DNA of 64,000 nucleotides from Plantago elongata (lineage: Eukaryota > Streptophyta > Magnoliopsida > Lamiales > Plantaginaceae), in NCBI GenBank assembly GCA_036897095.1, contig JAYMSP010000097.1:21000-84999 (forward strand), given 5' to 3'. This document shows, piece by piece, positions 1-12,747 of the stretch. The translations under genes were made by a program, and so were the position numbers. Each line of letters opens with the position of its first letter. Positions within the stretch are counted from its first letter, which is position 1. The notes under the pieces were generated by a model. That model did no database searches. It was given only the letters and a program-made list of their open reading frames with translations, and had not been told where the DNA came from.

Positions 1-318
1 AGGAAATATTTTGCTAATCCACGACAAAATTGCAAAGGATCCTCTCTGAAGGTTCATATGCCTTTTGGCATGATCACAACATAGACTACAAGAAATAAAA
101 TTGTCCGTAAATGAAAAGTAGAGCGGTAATCTGGATTGGAAAATGTTACAGTTGAGTAATGAATTTGCTGTACTTCTGTTACAACTTACAAGCTTTAACT
201 CCAAATGTATATATCTGCTATTTCAGGTCATGATGGTAGTAATCTAGTCCGTTAGAAAAATGGGTTAAAAAATACAGGAACCCTAACGATTAAAATCAGC
301 TCAAACAAACCGATGGAC
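1..318. other. 3' flank of ALG5
   Basis: This stretch lies downstream of the ALG5 stop codon, which reads leftward. It is AT-rich, has no open frame with a family resemblance, and probably includes the ALG5 3' untranslated region. I see no other feature. Confidence 0.5.
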
Positions 319-3230
319 TCATGTAGAAATTTTCCACATTCCAGTTCTATAACCAACAGACATAAGAGCCAGCTCCCACAACATATTTGGAATACTCAGC
401 AAGTTTACCTTTGATCCCGGAATTTCAGTCCATTTCACGGAAATTTCAACCATGGGGATGTGGAAGTGTTTGCACAAGTAAACCAATTCAACATCAAAGC
501 ACCACCTGTAAGATGCAATGATTGAAATTGAGTGTTTATAACAAAGTGAGATTTCAAACAGATCCAATATCAACATGCATCAAAAGTGCATTTACAGTAA
601 ATATACAAATAATATTGCCAATTTCCATTTGGACTCGACATTGTTATATATAGATGCATTGATATTTGGAAGGAAATATATACCTTTTCAAGCGGATATT
701 TGTAAAAAGTTTCCTGGCAGCAGCTCTTGTGAACATCTTAAAACCACACTGCAACAGATGTAGGGACCATAACGTAGAAAATCAAGTAACTTTTAACCAA
801 GCTAAGCGAGAAATTGGACATTAAGAAGATTTTTTGTGAGATCAATCAACAAAGTGTAAAAAGCAAACATACGCGTTAAAAGCTCGAAATCATAAAATAG
901 CAGTGATAACTTTTTTGGGTTGAGGCAGTTCAATAACAAAGAATAGGAGAGCTATAGGAAAATAACTTAAGTTTGAAAAAATATTGTGGAGTCTTTTATA
1001 CCTGAGTATCACGGATTCCAGGTCCAGCAGCTAAAAGAACTACCATATGGAATCCCTTCATCAAGAAATTCCGATACCATTTCCTCTGAAACATAAGATG
1101 AATGTTAATCATATTTGAAGTTATAACAAAATAGTGAGGACTGAATTCATGACAGAAGGCATCAAAAGTGTTAACTTACTGCTGCTAAAGCCTTCTCCTC
1201 CAGATGAGCACGAGACCCAAAAGCAGCAATTGGGACCTCTGAGATGTTCACAGTCGCATCACTAGCTGAAGGATCTCGAAGCTTTTGTTCCTTCTCAGCA
1301 ACTGCAAGAATCTGACATGAACTTATCAGTTTTTTTTAGCAGAAGCTAAGCTTTAAAAGACTCCACAATTGATAACCACCTGATTTTCAAGTTTCTCAAG
1401 GTCATTCACTTTTGTCGCTCCATCGGCATCAAGCATTAGAAGTAGCTCACCACGCGAGTGAAGCATACCCTGTTTGACAATGCTTTCGCAAAAGCTAAAA
1501 AGTTAAATGACTTATCATGATACAAGATTTATGGGTCGAGCATGGATCAGTTAAGTGAAGAAATTTCTTAGAATTGACTTACTTTTCTTATTGCTTCTCC
1601 CTTGCCATGGTTCTTTCCAAGGAGGATTACCCTTACATTATCTACAGTGTATCTCTTCACAAAGTCAAAAGCTACTCTTTTTGTAGCATCAGCACTTCCA
1701 TCATCTACAATAAGAACCTGTAGCAGGATCATTCAATTAAAATTAATTTTAGTAATAACTTAATTCAGAATTAGTATGGTTGCAGAGAAGTAAACCACAC
1801 CCTTCCCCAATGTAAGCACATTAATTGTCTCCCAATGTTTTCCAAATTTTCCTGTGTTCTACATACTCACGCCTAATGTTCATATAAACATACTAGAACC
1901 CACAAATTCAAGGCAGAGATTCCAAGTAAAGAGTGTAAATGTACCTCATAGGAAAATGATTTATCTTTTGAAGCTCGCTCTTGAAGATAACTACAATCAC
2001 AAAAAATTAATAATTAATATTGTAAGAAACCTCACAATCAACAGAACAAGCATCTCTCACTAGAAAAAAAATTGTTAGTGTTTGTGCAATTGAATTATGA
2101 TAGGCTATAGATACCAATTAGAATATAGTAATATCAAACTTAAGCAAGAGGTAGCAAAGAAGGTTGCTTCCCCAAGATCGAGGGGGGCCAAATATAGCAA
2201 AATTGTTAATGTTTGTACAATTTTTTTTTGTGATGGACTGAAGGACTTTATATTCTAGATTCACGAGCAACGAACTATTTGAAAACGTACAACAACTTTC
2301 TGATTCGCAAATTTTGGGAGATAGCAAATAATCTGCTCGGCTCGTATATAGATTGACACTTTGATATGCACCCTCCAGAAATGATAAATGTACATATACG
2401 GTCCATTAGCTTAGCACTCCTCTATGGTGTATTCAAAACAGCAAGTTATATCAACAGCTATTTCTATGATAACCAACAATGACACAAACTTCGCTCGCTC
2501 AACAGGCTGAATCTTGAAAATACAACTATTCCGACCAAAAAGAAAGTTAAAACATAAAAGCAGCAAAAACTTTTACCTCAAGGTTTCTCCTAATGCTCCA
2601 GGAAGCCTATACTCTTCATTGTAAGCAGGAACAATCAGAGAGAAATATTTTTCAGCCGGATCATCTATATGTGGACACGTAACCTGAAATCCGTAAATTC
2701 ATTACACAAGTCAATCAAAACTCTTAACCTTAAATCACTAAAATAAAAGAGATCTGACAGGTAGAACCAAGTTTCAACTGTAATTCAAATGCTCTAAAAA
2801 TCAAGGAAAAAAAACACACACAAGGCCCCTATAAATTTCAGAATCAGAATCCAAATTCCACCAATAAATCACAACAAGAACCAACTAAAAGACGAATAAA
2901 TAGAATCCAGAAACAAACACAATCAGCTCAGGACTATAAAGAACATCACCGGCACACGTACCGGGTTCAACGAATTCGGATCCTCGAATACTGGCGGTGC
3001 ATCAACGTGGCAGCTGAAATAAACAAAGAAGGAATGATCATAATAGAAATTTAAAAGGATTGCAGATTATAGAAGCTCAAACAAGTTAGGTAAAGAACAG
3101 AATCGTAACCATACGCGCGATTGTATTTTCTCCGGAGTGTTTCGGCAATAATGGCAGTGAGTAATCCAAATGCTAAAACCGAAGCTAAGATCGATAGGAC
3201 TTGGAACAAGGTCCATAGCAAGAGCGCCAT
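319..3230 (-). CDS. ALG5: dolichyl-phosphate beta-glucosyltransferase
   Basis: Makes dolichyl-phosphate-glucose from UDP-glucose at the ER membrane, the donor for the last three glucoses of the N-glycan precursor. Ten exons fit: 3115-3230, 2962-3013, 2577-2683, 1945-1990, 1583-1717, 1380-1469, 1180-1311, 1002-1085, 684-748 and 319-505. They total 1014 nt, or 337 residues, close to plant ALG5. An N-terminal hydrophobic anchor (about residues 5-27) precedes a GT2 glycosyltransferase domain. Visible motifs are VPAYNEE (exon 3), VDDGSAD (exon 5), the metal-binding LMLDADGATK (exon 6), GPGIRDTQCGFKMF across exons 8-9, and a last exon with WCFDVELVYLCK and WELALMSVGYRTGMWK. The start is the ATG at 3230; a longer upstream frame lacks family resemblance. 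All splice sites are GT-AG, and no lesion was seen. Confidence 0.95.
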
Positions 3231-4737
3231 TGGATTTTCGTTTGTTTCTCTCTGTGAATGAAGGACTGCTGTTTGTTGAAATGATCGACCCAACTCCTTT
3301 TTCAAAGTTAACTTTAGACGATGTCGTTTTGGTTATTAACGCTGGTAACTCAGTAAATTAATATGTTTGCCTATCTAGCTGAGTTGGTAGAGTGCAAGGC
3401 TTATAATCTTGTATTTGCGGATTCGAAGCTCACGGTAGGTGTTTTACTTTTTTATTTTTGCTTTTTTATTCTCTCATTTGACTTGATGGGGGTAAATTGC
3501 CACATAAAAGCCGTTTTATATTTCATTTTATTTTTTTATTTTCACTTTTTTTTCTCTCTTTTGACCTGCCATCGATTTGAATCATTAGTTTTGTCACTTT
3601 TAATCCGTCATATTTTAGCAACAATATATATATATTTTTTGATTGACAACGTATATGTATATATTTTGATTGACAATATGTTTATATTTTGATTTATTTA
3701 ATATAAATATCTACTTGGTTATTACTTACAATATAATTTTACAAAATTAAAATGGGATCTACACACTCACGTGCTTTGTAACTGTACATATAAAAAAATA
3801 TCTTAAATATATTTGAAACAAAAAAATCGTCCAAAATTGTTGTTTTCTCTTCCAACCAGAGTTAATATTTGATTATTATATTAATTTTCGTCGTCCACTA
3901 TCTAATCGACAAACGATTAAAGTTGAATACAATGAATCACTGCGATTTAGTGTAACTATATTTTTAATATACACTTCATTTTAGTGAGGTCTAACGTCTA
4001 ATCAAATAGTAGTATAAAGTGGCCATTAACTACATGTCTCCAAATCATTAAACTTTGTCACCATATTAATAGATAAAACAATTCAATTTTAACTTAAAAA
4101 TTATCAAGATACCAAGTATTGCCACACACTCGATCAAATAAAATCAAGTATAAACATAAAATATAATATTTTTCATCAATTAAATATATATTTTCGAACA
4201 AATTAATACAATAAAAAGTAAAAAATAAATATCACAGCATGTCCACATAAGTCGGCCCTGATTTACTTTTCTTGTCCACTCAATGCAAGAAGAACATATT
4301 CTTTGATTTTAAAAAAATTGTCCAATTATAATTTTTTACCATTAAATAATCTTAATTTAAACTACAAATAATTCTTACCTTATAACTAACGTTAGATACA
4401 TATTTATATCAAAAGTCTAAACTCACTCAAACTCCATAAATGTGTTACAAAACAAAAGGAAGAAAAGAATTCTTGAAAGCTAAAAATAGGTAGTAGCTAG
4501 GGTTTAGGAAAGCAAAAGAAGATTCATCGTGTACAAATCTGAGATTAACAAAACCGGTCCAAAACTGTGCTCGAGAGTTTAAAGCTCAAAACTGAAAAGG
4601 AGACTTGGAGACGAAACGCCAAATATTTTTACCCAATTTTCATCTAAAAACGAATTATTCATTCGTATAGAAAATTGTGTCGTCATTCCTGGAAAAGCAT
4701 AGAATAGATAAATCCTACCTGTGACAGTCACCACCGG
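3231..4737. other. intergenic region between ALG5 and the E2 gene
   Basis: This spacer separates two divergently transcribed genes and should hold both promoters. The ALG5 5' leader lies just right of 3230. A tRNA-Lys-like sequence sits at 3369-3441 and is listed separately. The rest, about 3450-4500, is very AT-rich with short runs of TATA and no convincing gene. Confidence 0.6.
3369..3441 (+). pseudogene. tRNA-Lys-like sequence, degenerate (anticodon position TAT)
   Basis: A 73-nt sequence with the layout of plant tRNA-Lys. The 7-bp acceptor stem pairs fully if G-T pairs are allowed, the D arm and A-box-like TAGCTGAGTTGG are present, and the anticodon stem is CAAGG/TCTTG. A run of four T's follows, as in a Pol III terminator. 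The anticodon position reads TAT rather than CTT, and the T-stem (GCGGA/CTCAC) has two mismatches. It is probably a diverged pseudogene rather than a working tRNA-Ile. Confidence 0.6.
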
Positions 4738-4746
4738 TATATATAA
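4738..4746 (+). promoter_or_regulatory. TATA box of the E2 gene
   Basis: TATATATAA lies 106-114 bases upstream of the start codon at 4852. It is followed by a CT-rich leader (about 4780-4850), as in many plant 5' untranslated regions. Transcription would begin near 4770. This is inferred from position and sequence only. Confidence 0.5.
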
Positions 4747-4851
4747 TTGTGTAAAAACTTTTCTTTGAACCATATTCTCCTGTTTGTTTTCTCTCTTTAC
4801 ACAAACAACAACCCTTTGCTCTTCTCTCAATCTCAATTCTCTTCTTCATCC

Positions 4852-7834
4852 ATGGCTTCACCTTCTCAAGCTAGCCTCCTTCTTCAGAAACAGCTCAAAG
4901 GTTTCGCCTTTTTACCATTTGGGGCTGTTCAATTTGTTGGGTTGCTACTTTTTTTGACAAAATTGTGTTTGATTCTTTGTGGGTTTTGATGATCTACTTG
5001 TTTTCTTTGCAGATCTGTGCAAGAACCCTGTTGATGGATTCTCGGCTGGTTTATTGGACGAAAGTAACTTGTTTGAATGGAGTGTTACCATTATTGGGCC
5101 TCCAGATACTCTATAGTGAGTATTCAGTGTTTCTTGGTTTGTGTGAAATTCTTCAATTTTGTGTTTATTTGATTGTATGAGGTCGATCTGGTTATGATAT
5201 TGGTTTCTTGGGAAGTTCTTGGTTTGGGGATTCTTGGGTTTCGCATTATAGGGGTTTTAACTGGATTTGCGCATCAATTTCGTTGCTTTCCTTTTCTAAT
5301 TTTATGTGTTGTGTGGGTTGCACCTTAGGTTGGAACTGCAAATTGTTCTGTTTATGTTAGGAGCACAGTTTAGGGTTCTTGCTGCTGTGGGTTATGTATC
5401 TGTGTCTTGGATGCTGTGAAATTGCCATTGGTAGTTCGTTGGAGTTATGCAACTAAGTAAATCGTATCATTGAACTGGCGATTTCTACAACGATTAATTT
5501 GATTTGAACTGATAGTGTTACAATACGTGGTTCTTTGGAGCTTGGATGGGGAGATGGAATCCCTATATTGTTTTCTTGAAGTGTATGTTGTGGTTGTCCT
5601 ACATGAAGAGCTTTTCATTCATGAATACTTGTAAATTCAGTGGTCAGATTTAATGTTATTCCGATTCAAGTCTATGGTAGTGTCATGGAGAGGTTTTGAC
5701 ATGCATTCTTGTCTCTTAAGTGTCTGAAACATGCCATGTATGATTCTGGATTTTAACTATCATTGTATCAAAATTTGAATGCAGTGAGGGAGGTTTCTTC
5801 AATGCTATCATGAGCTTTCCTCAAAATTATCCGAACAGTCCTCCGACAGTGAGGTTTACCTCAGAGCTCTGGCATCCTAATGGTTTGTACTCTTGTAGAA
5901 TGAACTGCTCTTTTACTTGGTTGTTTTGTCTGTGGATTCTCATGTATCACCCAAAAACTTTGATTTACAGTTTACAATGATGGCAAGGTTTGCATCTCAA
6001 TTCTCCATCCACCTGGTGATGATCCAAACGGATATGAATTAGCTAGTGAGCGTTGGTCACCTGTCCACACGGTACGATTATGACACACTCATAAGTTGTG
6101 TTATCTTTTTGTTATGCCAGTGATGGTTGCACTTCATATATATTCATTTATAAATCAGTTTCATATACGACCCAATGACTGCATGTTTGTTAACAGGCCA
6201 TCTTATCCTGCATTTGTTTCCATTACTGTTAATACACAGTAGTGAATAGCAGATCAGAGGGCACCTTGCTATGTATGAAAAAATTAATTATTTGGTTACA
6301 CTTCATGATATTTCAGCTACAATTCCATTATTAATAAATGGCTAAAACATGTACAGCTCTGTTAGTTCTTCATAGTGACAATATGGTCCTGTTTCAAATG
6401 TAGTAATGCAAATAAAAACACAAAACCAGGTTTCTGCAACACTTGCGATCGCTACACAATTAACTCCGTTGGTCATCTAGGTATTTTTTCTAAACCTATT
6501 AGATGATATGAACCTGGATTGAAGATTAAAAGGATGTTCTAGAAAAGGAAGTGACATTAAAAAAAAAAACTTTTCTCAAGACTACCAAGTAATGCGTATA
6601 CTATTGGTCATATTCTTCGTCTCACAAATCAAAGCACATGCTTTACTTTAAAACAAGATCCTCAGGGGTTCCTTTTCCTCTAAACTAAATTCACTTGAGG
6701 TCTGAAAGCCAAAACCATTTCATTATTTATTCTGCTGCTGGGTTCCCTTTGGCTCTATTGTGCATGCTCTATAACACTAATTCAGTTGATAATGTAACTT
6801 AGCTTGAAGTTCAAGGTAATCTTAAAAAGAGTTTGCCTGTATAACCTAAAGTTATTGTTTACCTGGTGAAACAACTGAAAAAAATAGCAATTTATTTCCG
6901 TCGTAGAGTTAATCAACTGAAAAAAAAAACCAATCTTGCTTGCGCAAGGAATGCTCCTTGTTTATGTCTCAAATTCTTATCACTAAAGTATTTTTTTTAT
7001 TAATACTTCTCTGCCTGATAAGATTAGTTGTCTGTGGAAAATGTAGTAGTAGGCTGTCATGCATCCCTCTCACCAATCAAAATCCCCAAGAAAAATATTG
7101 AATACATTTTTACCTATGTTTGTGGCATTAAATATGAAATGTTGTTCACCTCATTGCTTGTGATTTTCAGGTGGAGAGCATAGTTCTTAGCATCATATCA
7201 ATGCTTTCAAGCCCTAATGATGAGTCTCCTGCAAACGTAGAAGCTGCTGTAAGTTGAAATCAAATATTTCATATTCTGTGTACTATGTGATCACTGTACT
7301 CGTTCTTCAGAATTATGCTGTTTTGGAGATGAGAATGTTAATATTCCGATTCACTTCTAGGGTGAAATCTAATTTTTCATTTTCTCCGTGTACCATGTAG
7401 CCACTACTCTTCTTCTTCCCCTTCACATTATCCTGTTTTGGAGATGAGATTGTTAATGTCCCGTTTCACTTCTAAGTTGACATCTAATTTTTTCTTTTGC
7501 TTCGTGTTCTATGTTATCACTGCTCCTGCTTCAAATTATACTGTTCTGTGGAGATGAGAGTGTTAATGTTCCAAGTCACTTGCTAAACAGAAAATAAGAC
7601 TCGTTTCATAACAGCCTTGCTAATCTGAATGTATTATTGGATAATCTTTATGATTGGATATGTTAATGATAAAATATTTGTACCTTTCCAAATTTTCTTT
7701 CTCTTGTTTCCCTGGATATTTTAACTAACTGCAACATATGCTGGTTATAACTGCAGAAAGAATGGAGAGAACATAGGGATGACTTCAAGAAGAAGGTGAG
7801 CCGATGTGTGAGAAGGTCACAAGAATCAATGTAG
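4852..7834 (+). CDS. ubiquitin-conjugating enzyme E2, UBC7/13/14 type (UBE2G-like)
   Basis: Accepts ubiquitin from E1 on an active-site cysteine and passes it on with an E3; this subgroup serves ER-associated degradation. Six exons fit: 4852-4900, 5013-5115, 5785-5882, 5971-6071, 7171-7248 and 7757-7834. They total 507 nt, or 168 residues, the usual length for the group. Visible are the UBC-fold core ([39 protein letters not shown]) and the catalytic Cys in [12 protein letters not shown]. The acidic insert just after it ([16 protein letters not shown]) sets UBE2G-type enzymes apart. Intron 4 is about 1.1 kb and holds no gene. The three Arabidopsis paralogues cannot be told apart here, so I give no symbol. 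Confidence 0.95.
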
Positions 7835-8393
7835 ACTAGTGTTAATGCTGTTCTGCCCACTTCCCCACCTGAAGATACTACTTCCTTCCCCAGAAAAGAA
7901 GGTGAACTTTTGGTGTCAAACTTAAGGATTTGGTTGGTTTACCAATTTGTGCGAACAGAATTTTCATAATGATGATATTTTGTGGTTTTTCTATTGTATT
8001 CTGTTCTGGTTTTCTTGGCTGTAATACTGAAGTGGCATCCGAAATGTTGCTTTGACATGGACCAATTACCTCATGTGGGGATATATTATATTCTTTTCAA
8101 GTGTCCATTATTTTGCTTTGTTTTCTTGTACTGCCATTGTGATGGTTAGGCCCTCGTCTTCTATCGATATTCGGAAAAATTAGGTTTGCTGTAAATGATG
8201 TTAAATGCTTGAAGAATATTATTGTCGTTGTGAAATGGACTGGTCTTAAACTTAGTAGTAGATGCTGCAACCTGGAAGTTTAAAACTAGGGGAGATTCCT
8301 TGAATGGTCCTGGAACCTGTCGCTTTATATTTTGGATTTACACTTTTGTTCTTTAATTTGGAGCCAATAAATTGCCACAATAAGTAATATTTG

Positions 8394-8646
8394 CTCTGTC
8401 TCAACAAACTTCATAATACACTTTGCTATTTTTAGCTGTTCTATTAAATTTCATATATTATTAAAAAATAATTTATTCACCACTAACAAATAATAAACAA
8501 TTTTAATTTTTTAAAAAAGTTACACATTTAACTATTAAAGAATACTTTCTTTCGACCTTATTCATTTTTATTATTACTTTGACTTTTTTTATAAAATTAC
8601 GCGTCAATCCTACCTTAATGCATGAAGTTTAATGGGACGAATTGAG
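8394..8646. mobile_element. Stowaway/Tc1-like MITE, degenerate
   Basis: An AT-rich stretch of about 250 bp bounded by imperfect inverted ends. The left end is CTCTGTCTCAACAAACTTCA; the right end, read in reverse complement, has a similar CTC...CGTCCCATTAAACTTCAT. This matches the general CTCCGTCC-type ends of plant Tc1/mariner miniature elements. There is no coding capacity and the ends have several mismatches, so it looks old. Confidence 0.5.
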
Positions 8647-9748
8647 TACTATATAATTAAGTAGAATTGGAAGTGTGATTTTCACGGACCGAATTACTTG
8701 TGTACCCTTTTAAATTTCCAATGCTACAAAATGTTCATCTTTAATGTCATCGATATCACCTAGGCACTTCAATATGAAAATGACGATTTGTGGTAATTGC
8801 AGCACATTAGTTGTAAAATAACCAAATCGAACTCAGAATAAATGCCGAATAGTTATGAAAGGGATATCCGGATATGGCCCAAGCTACATGAATGGAGCTT
8901 CAGCTTCAAGCTTGATTCGACTAGGAAACTTTGATAGAACTCCTGACGACGACTACCTATGAATTATGATGGGGTTAGTGGAGTTGATGAACACATTATG
9001 AAGCTCGCACACTACTTTAAAAAGCTTAAGGTAAAGTTAAGAGTTATTCACTTATTTGATAGCTTTCTCGTTTTGCAAGTGCTTGAGCCTTTGCTTAAAT
9101 CGAATCGGATCAATTCGGATTAATTCAAGCTCGGATCGATTAAATCCGCCACAATCATATAATCCGAAATTTTATAATATAATTTTCACACCACAAGCTC
9201 TAATTTCTATACCTTTTGAACGTGAAAAAAGAGAAGATGAAACATAACATGTAAAATTGAGCATCTAAAAGTGTAAAATTCTAAATATTACAAGTCTTTC
9301 ATATTAAATTCAAAACAATAAATTCTACATAATTAGGTTTTTACCTTAGTAAAACATAAAAATAATCATAAATATAGAATTATATAAATGATATATATTA
9401 TACTATATATGTTTCGGATTGGATAATCCACAGATTTACGAATCAGATCGTCAAAATCCGAAACTTTTAAAAATTACAATTCAAAATCCAATCCGATTTT
9501 TTATAATCAGAGTGGTTCGGATTGTATTTTCTTATCGGGACAATTATGTCCAATAATTTGTATTTTCTAACTTTGGAGTCATTTAATAAGTTATTATTTA
9601 ATTAGTTTATTTTAATTATAAATTTTCAAGTTTTGCATCGAATGATCCAATAAATAAAAATGGAGCACGAGATCACTATACCTAGAGGTATATGCATCAC
9701 ACCATATATTTAGATATATAGGTAGAATTTTATTTTATTTATTAAGTT

Positions 9749-9821
9749 GCCCGTCTAGCTTTGTGGGTAAAGTGCAAGGTTCTTAACCTTGTGGTTGTGC
9801 GTTCTAGCCCCATGGTGGGCG
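9749..9821 (+). pseudogene. tRNA-Lys(CTT)-like sequence
   Basis: A 73-nt match to the layout of plant nuclear tRNA-Lys with anticodon CTT. The acceptor stem is GCCCGTC/GGTGGGC, the anticodon stem CAAGG/CCTTG is perfect, and six T's follow (9822-9827) as a Pol III stop. The D-stem still pairs. The T-stem has one C-C mismatch, and the T loop reads TTCTAGC instead of TTCGAGC, which damages the internal B-box. It is probably a recently decayed gene or a copied tRNA; expression cannot be judged from sequence. Confidence 0.65.
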
Positions 9822-11568
9822 TTTTTTGCACCACTCAACTCTTACAACGAAGATCTAAAAGACTCGACATGTTTATTTTATTATTTGTGTACATGTTTAT
9901 TCCATTGAATTATTATTATAAATTATTAGTTGTATACAAAGAATTTTCTACGTTCATAATTTGAATTGGTTTGGTCCGAAATTAATTGTGATATGGATTC
10001 GATCCGAGATAAATCACAAGTTCGAACTATTCATTAAAATCTAATTCAAACTTGATTTTTTGTTGATTTTCTAGGATGGCTGGTAATACATTTGAATCAT
10101 GGGGTCTAGTAATGAATGTAAGAATATAAAATTTGCCAATTACTATAACAATGTTGATATTTTTAAAAAAAATAAATAATGAAATAACAAAGTTGATGAT
10201 AAATTTTGTACATAAGAAGATGAGTGAAATACATACAATTATGGAGAACTTAGCAAGTGTTTAAATCAAGTATTTGAAACATTATTTAGTATAAAACTTA
10301 CATTTATATTTCAGTATGTTCACAAATTAATATAGTGGTTAGAGTACATTTGAAAACAACAATCACATTAGCACAACTACACAAATAACTTTATTCAACA
10401 TTCCATCATTAAAAACTTATCAATATATATTTTCAAAGTCCTCAAGGTTTAATAAAAGTTTATTAAGACCGTATTATTTTCAACTGAATTTATAAAACTG
10501 AATTCAAGGTATATATTATAAAACTAAACTTAACTAGTTAAAGATAACACAACATAATTCTAAGGGGAGAGCTACAAGACAGTCCACCCTGGGACAAGTT
10601 TTCACAGGTTGAACACATTTCAGTTTCTCCTAACATGCCAGTCCAATTTTTCTTTAAAATACCGAAAACACCCCTATTTTTTAATCCAACTTGAAGTCAC
10701 GTGATACGTGTATTTGCATGTTGAAGTCCTGTTGTTGGCAAATTGCATAGGACCCTCCAATGCAAAAAACCATCAACTATACAAATTGCATAGGCCCTTC
10801 AAAGCAAAATCCCATCCCCTGTACTTCGCAGCGCCATGCGCCAGACAGAACACCTTGCTAATTCATAAGCCATTGCTCATCTTTTGCATCCTATTCAAGG
10901 ATTAAACCCCCCTTCTTTAATTAAGTACCCTTTTGCTTTTCCTTCTAGTTAAACCCACTATTTGATTTGACAAATTAATGGTTTCTCCACCCTTTTGGGT
11001 CTTTGTTCAACTGGTTACTGTTAAATTAGATTAAGACTCTTTAATGTTAGTACTTTAAAGTATTATTGAATTAGAATATAATATTATATCTAGCTACTAA
11101 GCTATACATACTTTTTTTTATATATATATGAAATTGATAAATGGGAATAGGTAGGGAAAATAGTTCTTTCATGGTATCAGAGTAAGTCTCCAACGAGCAT
11201 AAATCGTATCTTTCCTCTTTCTCCTCAACGAATTTTGTGAAAAAAAGATAATTTCCGTATAGTTTGACAGCACAGCGCAGTCCGAGAAAAATGGAGTTTC
11301 CGTAGATTCAGCCGTTGGATCGTCACGAAATTCTATCAACAACAAGATAACTCGTGGAACTACAATCTGGACGGTGGAGATCGGAATCAAATCAGGTTTA
11401 ATAGGTCAAATTGCATTCTCAGTTAAGTAACAGATTGCTGAAAATTATGATCCGATCTCATATGATATTCGCTAGGTAATCTCTCATCTTTTACCTCATT
11501 GTAATCAATGTGATTGTCCTTGCCTATCTTTTCTTACCTTTATCTTCCGCTGCAAAACTCCCATATAT

Positions 11569-11620
11569 AGAACCTCACGTTCGATATATTCACATATATA
11601 CGGAACCTCACGTTCGTATA
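11569..11620 (+). repeat. short direct repeat of GAACCTCACGTTCG
   Basis: GAACCTCACGTTCG occurs twice about 33 bp apart, just ahead of the 74-bp tandem array and within the retrotransposon-like leader. Confidence 0.6.
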
Positions 11621-11640
11621 CCTCTTTCGAGTTCTCCTCA

Positions 11641-11861
11641 GATCGAACAATCAACTGTTGTCGATCCCCTCCCATGTTCGAACAGTTTTCTTTAATATGT
11701 CGAACTTTTCCTCTGATCGAACAACCCATTGTTGTCGATCCCCTCCCATGTTCGAACAGTTTTCTTCAATTTGTCGAACTTCTCTTCTGATCGAACAACC
11801 CACGTTGTCGATCCCTTCCGTGTTCGAACAGTTTTCTTCAATATGTCGAACTTTCTTCTAT
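11641..11861 (+). repeat. tandem repeat, three copies of 74 bp
   Basis: Three adjacent copies begin with GATCGAACAA at 11641, 11715 and 11789. Each contains GTTGTCGATC, TGTTCGAACAGTTTTCTT and ATGTCGAACTT or a close variant. The period of 74 is not a multiple of three, so open frames across it are by-products and not a repeated protein. The copies differ at only a few positions, which suggests fairly recent expansion. Confidence 0.85.
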
Positions 11862-12681
11862 TCTCTTGCAATTGCCCGCAATCGTCGTTCTCATGTCCAA
11901 CGATTGCCCCAACCTGTTCGATCTTCATCGACCGCCTCTGCAATTGCTTGCGGTCGTCGATCGCCCTCTTGTCCTACAAACAATCATCTGGCCAGGTCTT
12001 CTTCTTTTAATTACGCAATGGATTTCTCTTCTTCTTTATGCAGTTGAGTTGTTTTTTTTTCCTGCAGTCTACTGCTGCGTTTTCTCCACGCGTCATCGAT
12101 TTCCTCGAGGATACAATTGTATCCGCTTCTTTTCGAGATCAGATTAAGCTCCTGAAATCGTACGTCAAGGGTTCTCCTCATCCCTCAGGTCAACCTGAAG
12201 CGCCAACAATAATTCTAATTCTAAATAATTAATCTTATACTTCTAAATAATTCTAAATAATTAATTCTAAATAATTCTGACAGGCAATTTGATTGAATGG
12301 TAAGGGAAAAAATGTGATTTATTTGTAAAAATCCTAATTCTAAATAATTGACCCCCTCAATGTATAAGGCGTCTATGATTATGAAGATGATCCAGTGCAC
12401 GTTTTTGTAATGTATGACTGGCTCACAACAATGAACCTGGCCTCGTATCAGTCCATATACGTAGGCTGCTTCCGTTCATGGCTACATCCATTGACAATAT
12501 CTTATTTCCAATTAATAACTGCATCATAGTTGAACTGGTAAGTAACTTACTAACTTGCGACTCCACAACCTGGGAGGAGGATGAATAATGAGTTTCTTCT
12601 TCTTTGTTTTTTCTGTTAAATTGCAATTCTCTCCTTTGTCCAATTCTTCATTTTAAGAATACTAAGAATCAAAAACTGTAA

Positions 12682-12747
12682 TACCATTATTAGTTAGCAA
12701 GTGAAAATATATACTACCATTATTAGTTAGCAAGTGAAAATATATAC
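12682..12747 (+). repeat. tandem duplication of 33 bp
   Basis: Two directly adjacent, identical 33-bp copies begin with TACCATTATTAGTTAGCAAG at 12682 and 12715. There is no coding context. Confidence 0.85.

Larger units (their letters stand above)
11172..12240 (+). mobile_element. LTR-retrotransposon leader remnant with tRNA-Met primer-binding site
   Basis: TGGTATCAGAG at 11172-11182 is the classic primer-binding site complementary to the 3' end of initiator tRNA-Met, used by many plant Copia and TRIM elements. It follows directly on a CA dinucleotide, as at the end of a left LTR. About 1 kb of CT-rich sequence follows, including a triplicated 74-bp repeat. I found no gag, integrase or reverse-transcriptase motifs and no matching right LTR, so the element is a fragment or a non-coding derivative. 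Its left limit was not found. Confidence 0.45.

Noticed and set aside
11505-12232. Several overlapping open frames in both directions
   Set aside because: They run through the 74-bp tandem repeat and low-complexity CT-rich sequence; the period is not a multiple of three and no family resemblance was seen.
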